NCBI RefSeq assembly: GCF_000002985.6
Contig: NC_003281.10
Coordinates: 10,478,001 to 10,542,000, forward strand
Direction of reading: 5' to 3'
DNA length: 64,000 nt
From: Caenorhabditis elegans
Taxonomy: Eukaryota; Nematoda; Chromadorea; Rhabditida; Rhabditidae
Part shown: one piece after another, positions 57,526 to 64,000 of the stretch
How the letters are laid out: the number at the start of each line of letters is the position of its first letter
Numbering within the stretch: the first letter of the stretch is position 1
Notes under the pieces: model-generated
What the model saw: only the letters and a program-made list of their open reading frames with translations
Database searches by the model: none
What the model was told of the DNA's origin: nothing
Program-made: the position numbers and the translations under genes

Positions 57526-57547
57526 AAAACTCAAAACTTCAATCAAA

Positions 57548-59503
<1,956 letters not shown>

Positions 59504-60329
59504 CTTATATTTTTTTTATTTTGCAACGACACTTCGTTGCCAAGACCCAAAGTGAATTCCATGTGCCATGAGATTGTATTATAGTTCCCCCTAACAAAGA
59601 TACCCATTCCCACAACGGTTTCCTGTTTTTTCTATTGATTCTTGTTGCATTTATATTGAGAGAATAAAGATTTTATGAAAGAATTGTTGAGTCTTAATAT
59701 CAAAACAAATGTGGAACCCGTGGGTCGTCGGCCGCTGCTTTTTAACACATGCGGCGAGGTGACGCCATGAGGCAGGCGCAGGCACCGTTACGGCGACCTC
59801 ATGAGAGCCCTAAATTTTGCATATAAATGGTCGGCTTTAGTCAATCTCAATTTGTGCACTAAAACTTATGACTGAAAATCCACTTTTTCTGCTTGAACTT
59901 AGCGGATATGAAACTTTTTTTATTTGGTTTTTTTTACATTCTGAATGAACACAAAATTTGCAACAGAATGGCTACGGGGATGTTTGAAAAAGTTAGTTTG
60001 AAGCCAGATATTAATTTTTAAAAATTGGAAACGTCTTTCCTGATAATTCAAAATACTCATCGAACCATTTAACAATCTCAAACTCTGCCACGTGTTTATT
60101 GTTCTCGACAAAGAAATGGAAGGGGAAAAGGGGGTTCTGAGGAATGGTCTGGGGAATGGGAAAGGGCAAATAATATAGAGAAAAAAAACGGAAAGTGTCG
60201 TACCCAAATATGTGCACAAAAAAATTAAGGTTTCCTTTTGAAATTGTTGTTGTGTTTTTCAGAGTATTTCAACTGTTGATGGATTTCAGTTCGACCAAAA
60301 AATTGATGATGATGCTCTCTGTAGATGTT
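59504..60329. other. Convergent 3' region, hpd-1 and small-protein gene
   Basis: The hpd-1 3' UTR with AATAAA at 59663-59668. A second orphan TATA-like island lies at 59818-59826 (GCATATAAATGGTCGGC). From 59920 to 60330 the DNA is AT-rich without a recognisable gene. Confidence 0.55.
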
Positions 60330-61161
60330 CTACCACGTGTAAATTAGTCGGTTTGGGCCATATCTGCGAAAAAAATATTTTTTTAAATGAAAGAAGTAAG
60401 CCGACCATTCAGATAATTTTGAAAGCACGCAGGCAGAAAGCTCGGCCACAGACTTGTTTTTCGCGGCCGTGTGGAGCTCCGTGAGTTGACACGTGGCCTA
60501 GGTTCACAAAAATTTTCACGGCCAACACTTTCTCTTTTTTACGAAGACCACGTGTCTTCAGTACAAATTTGTGGCCGAACGTTCTCTTTGTCGGCTTGCA
60601 ATCAGCAAAATACTGCAAGCCTAAGTGTAGGCAGAGACGCTTGCCTATTAGAAGCGATTTAAGGCATTTGATTTGCGTGGGCGAAAAATCAAAGAACCTA
60701 CCGTATCCTTCTCAGTGGATCCATAAATTGTCTGTGGGCGTCATCATTGAACTGGAGTAGCTCTTCAAGGAACACTGAAAAAAGAATCAAAAATTGAATT
60801 AGTCATTTTCTCAACAACAAAAAAACTCACTTTGTCCCCTCTTAAGAGGTGGCTCCCTCACACGAACCAGCGGAACCGTCTGTTTGGCAGCCGACGGATA
60901 GACGACGTCACCTCGTTTAAAATCCCCGCTCCGCTTCTTCAACGGCGGTTCTTTGATGAGCCGCGGAATGCTCATCGGATCGACGCCTCGTTTATCGCGG
61001 AGTGATGGGAAATCGGGAGTGTCGTCTTCGGAGGAGGAGGAAGTGAGAACCTCCAGGGGACCCAGAAGAAGTACCGTCGGTTGATCTTTGAGCAGTTCAC
61101 GACGCATCACGCGCATACCGAATCCGACAGAGAACAGGCTGAACAATAAAACCAACAGCAT
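60330..61161 (-). CDS. Small secreted or membrane-anchored protein, possible peptide precursor
   Basis: Minus-strand exons 61161..60831, 60774..60702, 60363..60330 give 145 aa. I start at the ATG directly after CAATTCCAG. Residues 1-15 (MLLVLLFSLFSVGFG) look like a signal peptide. The mature part is polar with many dibasic sites: RDKRG, LKKRSG, FKRGD, LKRGQ, LRRIR. Two related segments, IKEPPLKKR and VREPPLKRG, are spaced 32 residues apart, as in a multi-peptide prohormone. The end is RIRYGPNRLIYTW. If the donor at 60701 is not used, the next codon is a stop (60698-60700) and the protein ends RRIR. I do not recognise the family; neuropeptide precursor is the best guess, a small matrix protein the alternative. 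Confidence 0.5.
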
Positions 61162-61774
61162 CTGGAATTGTGAGAGTTGAGAATTGAAATAGGCTGATTC
61201 GGAGTATGAAACGAGTACAAGAATAGTTATAGAGAAGGGCATATTTTTTCTCGGAACTTTGAAAACTTAACTGGGTTTTAACATGGTTCAATGAACTCAA
61301 TATAAACATGTATAAAAAATATAAATAAGATACAAACTAGCAAGGTGGTAAGTGCAAAATTAGTTAAAATGAACCGAAAAATTCTATAAAACTATGACTT
61401 GCATTATTCTTTATTGTGAAAAAACTATTTAAATTACATTTTTTACTGTATTGTAGTAAAAAGAGTTCGATATTTTGAAATTCAAAAAAGTTATCAAGTT
61501 TTGAAAAAAAAAGAACTATCATAAATATGTTCAGTTGTGAATTTTTGGTAAAATACAAAAAAAATCAGTTCCAGTTACAAAATAATTGAGATGGTAAAAT
61601 AAATTAAAAGATTTTTCTGACATGGCACGTGATTTCTCAGAAGATTCTCAAAAATTTAAGTGTTGTAAAATGAATTAATGATTTATTGGGTTTAATTGAA
61701 AAAGGGGGAAATGGATCAGGAAAAGAATTTGGGACATAATGGGCTTCGGTCAGAATATGTCAACAAATAAGGTT

Positions 61775-61880
61775 TAGCCTAGGTCTAAATCAAGGCCTAA
61801 GGCTTAACCTCAGGTTAAACCCAAGGCTAAGCTTAAGCCTAATCCTAATCCTAAGTCTAAGGCCCAAGCCTAAGCCTAAA
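61775..61880. repeat. Degenerate interstitial telomere-like repeat
   Basis: GCCTAA, GGCTTA and AAGCCT units in mixed orientation: first TTTAGCCTAGG, then TAAGGCTTAACC, then AAGCCTAATCC. It is shorter and more diverged than the two arrays in unc-49. Confidence 0.75.
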
Positions 61881-63461
61881 CCAATGCCAAAAATTTTCCA
61901 AAAACAAGTATGATTAAGCGATTAAAATGACGAGAACTTTGTAAATGCCGGAAATGGGAGAAAGTAGGTCAAATGTCAGAGTAATCGGATCCACCAACAA
62001 AAAGAGCCCGTTGCCCGTCTGATGCTCAAACACTCACATCAACCCCACCACCACCCACCCCCCTTGAACCAGCTGTCGGAGTTGTTGGTGCAAAAATCGA
62101 GTGCATTACGAAATTCGAGACGTTGCTGTTGCTCTTCAGAGGCTCCCCCAGGCTCCACCCATTTTCTTAAGGGCGCTAACTAACATATTTTTTTTGGGTA
62201 AAACCTGGCACGCCAAACCACAAGTGGCCTATTTGCAACTGGCGGTGATTTTCAAGTTTAATGTGGGAAAATGACGAGCTGGGAAAAGAACACCCATTTT
62301 GAAAAGAAACTTGAAGATACGAGGTTTTCGCGAATTTTAAATTTTTTAGAAATTTGAAAAATATTTGATCGAATTCATTAGTTTTCAAAACAAAATTAAA
62401 TTTTTTTTCAGAAAATCCTAAAGTTCGAGAAACTTCTAGGAATGAGGGAGATTTTGGAACTTTCTGGAAAATTTTAGATTTTGTTAATACTAGATTAAAA
62501 AAATTTCTACAGCCCTTCAAAGTAACCTTTCTCAAACAAATTTTACATGGTTTGAGTTTAAATTTAAATAATAACAGCAAAAAGTAACTTTTTGAAAAAG
62601 CGGACAAAAATGTTAATGAGCCATTTTTTTGCTCTCTTTTAAGTAGACTTTTCCATCATGATGGTGACCTCTAATATAATTATGATGATGTGGAGATGGA
62701 ACGAGGACATTTCATTCCCAACAGACATCACTTTAAGAAACAAAATAACAATGGCGCCGGGAGCTCCGCAGTGAGATTTAGGGCAAGAAAAATACAAAAC
62801 AAGTATTTAGGTGATGTGCGTGGGTGTTAGTCACTTGAGGAGCCAAGATGTGGGTGGAGTCTGTTGTGAACAAAAAATATTCATTTTTAGGTTTTTTTTT
62901 GATAAATTGTTTGCTAACTATTCTAATGAGTTTTACCGAAAACTATATCTATAAAAAGTACAAGAAAACAAAAAAAAATTAAATGGCCCACGAGATGTCG
63001 GCCGCTTAATTTTTTTAAAAGAAATTCAAAACTAGGGCCTGAAAATTTGGCAAAAATTATTAAAACACTGGTGGCCGAGTTTTCCCTTTCGCGGCTACGA
63101 AATGTTTGGAATTAGCTGCGAATGTATTTCAAAACTTTTGAACTAGAATGTTTGAAAATTTAAGTCTAACCCCCACAAAAATCAAGGTTTTATCCAAAAA
63201 TTTTCAAACAATTTTTTTCGAAACGGCCTTTATGTATTACAAATTACTTGAAACTGATTCAAATCTTTATAAACACAGTTTGAAAAGTTTTTCAAAAAAT
63301 TCATGCATAATATTATTTCAAATTCACAAGTAAAGGAAGATAATGTACAACTTCAAGAGAGTTTAAAAACAATTCAGAAAATTTTCAAGAAAATTCAGAA
63401 AAGTGCTCTTCTGATCTATTAAATAAGCATTCCGGAAAACAGGAAGGAAAGTATATCACGT

Positions 63462-63486
63462 TTATATATATATATATATATATATT
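63462..63486. repeat. (TA)n microsatellite
   Basis: About 12 uninterrupted TA dinucleotides. Confidence 0.95.
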
Positions 63487-64000
63487 AAATCTCTCTCCCC
63501 ACCAAAAAAGTAGTCAAGGGACCCCCCTATTCATCGAGCTCCTATTCAATTGAATCGTCGACGTCGACGACGTCATGTGTCGAAGATTAATGTCGGAGGA
63601 GTGTGAAAGAAAAGGAGTAAATGAATAGAATAAGGTGGTCCCTTCCCTCCCCGGGAGAGAAAAGGAAAACCAAAATAGTAGTAATAAATCCTAAGGAGGT
63701 ATATATATATGGGTGTTACCTGGTTACCAAATGACTCCTGATATAATGATAATGTAATGTCTAGTCTTGTTGTTAGCCTTGACGTTTGTTCGTGAAGCAT
63801 GAAACTTTGAATTTAGGTGATGACTCAAGATAATGGAATTAGTACAGAGAACGCATTTTAACTTTAACGAAAAACCAAAAGATTCCAATTTTTTGTTTTG
63901 TTTTATTTTTGAAATCAACGGCCTGTAAATTGATGACTTACTTGAAAGTCTAAAATTTTTTTAAAAAGTGAGACCATATAAGGGGCGACATCCTGCCTTC

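Larger units (their letters stand above)
54554..57547. other. Intergenic unc-49 to hpd-1
   Basis: Contains the unc-49C 3' UTR (AATAAA 54684-54689), a TTCCGGCAAATTGCCG repeat (54735-55020), another copy at 57010-57478 ending in GCTGCCCACCCCCCTG, and a short TATA-bearing GC-richer island at 56440-56545. No protein-like ORF is supported. The hpd-1 leader begins after TTCCAG at 57525. Confidence 0.6.
61162..64000. other. Right end of window, no supported gene
   Basis: Upstream of the small-protein gene on the minus strand. It contains a candidate upstream exon (62038-62106), degenerate telomere-like sequence (61775-61880), two repeat hairpin fragments (62985-63005, 63070-63099) and a (TA)n run. 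AT-rich ORFs here have no family resemblance. Confidence 0.55.

Noticed and set aside
62176..62607. 143-codon minus-strand ORF
   Set aside because: Phe/Lys/Asn-rich composition of AT-rich intergenic DNA; no recognisable domain.

Overview
The window is nematode nuclear DNA, almost certainly Caenorhabditis elegans chromosome III, spanning the genes recognised here as sip-1, rab-33, sly-1, unc-49 and hpd-1. The grounds are AT-rich introns with TTTTCAG-like acceptors, worm dispersed foldback repeats, TTAGGC-type interstitial telomere repeats, and above all the unmistakable three-C-terminus GABA receptor gene next to 4-hydroxyphenylpyruvate dioxygenase. I built the exon models by hand from splice signals and reading phase. 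Every multi-exon model listed as CDS closes in frame from start to stop, apart from the first gene, which is cut by the window edge. The neuropeptide-like gene near 61 kb is the least certain of these models.

Layout. 1-5.85 kb (+): three compact genes, namely the 3' part of a GT25 procollagen galactosyltransferase, an STK16-like myristoylated kinase, and a BTB/T1-domain (BACURD/KCTD type) protein. Short octamer minisatellites sit in introns of the first two. 5.85-22 kb (+): a large patched-related (PTR/RND) membrane protein gene with long 5' introns, preceded by about 4 kb of gene-poor DNA. 22.5-27.3 kb (-): taf-11.1 followed 221 bp downstream by rab-33, probably one operon. The URM1 gene (+) diverges from taf-11.1. 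28.2-28.7 kb (-): the small heat-shock gene sip-1, diverging from sly-1 (+). sly-1 ends with a 10-codon exon at 39.9 kb, beyond a 5.35 kb intron.

43-54.6 kb (+): unc-49. A common signal peptide and ligand-binding half is joined to one of three tandem C-terminal cassettes (A, B, C), each encoding the rest of the ligand-binding domain and the four membrane segments. 57.5-59.5 kb (+): hpd-1, tyrosine catabolism. 60.3-61.2 kb (-): a small secreted or type II membrane protein with many dibasic sites, a possible peptide precursor. The last 2.8 kb has no gene I can support.

The genes are mostly unrelated in function: membrane trafficking (rab-33, sly-1), transcription (taf-11.1), proteostasis (sip-1), tRNA thiolation (URM1) and inhibitory neurotransmission (unc-49). 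The unexpected material is largely non-coding: a 103-bp hAT-like element with an exact 8-bp target duplication, several foldback families, a short motif (CGATGCACCATG) scattered through introns, an array of heat-shock-element-like sequence inside unc-49, and a 43-codon secreted-type small ORF inside the last sly-1 intron. I see no novel multi-gene system.
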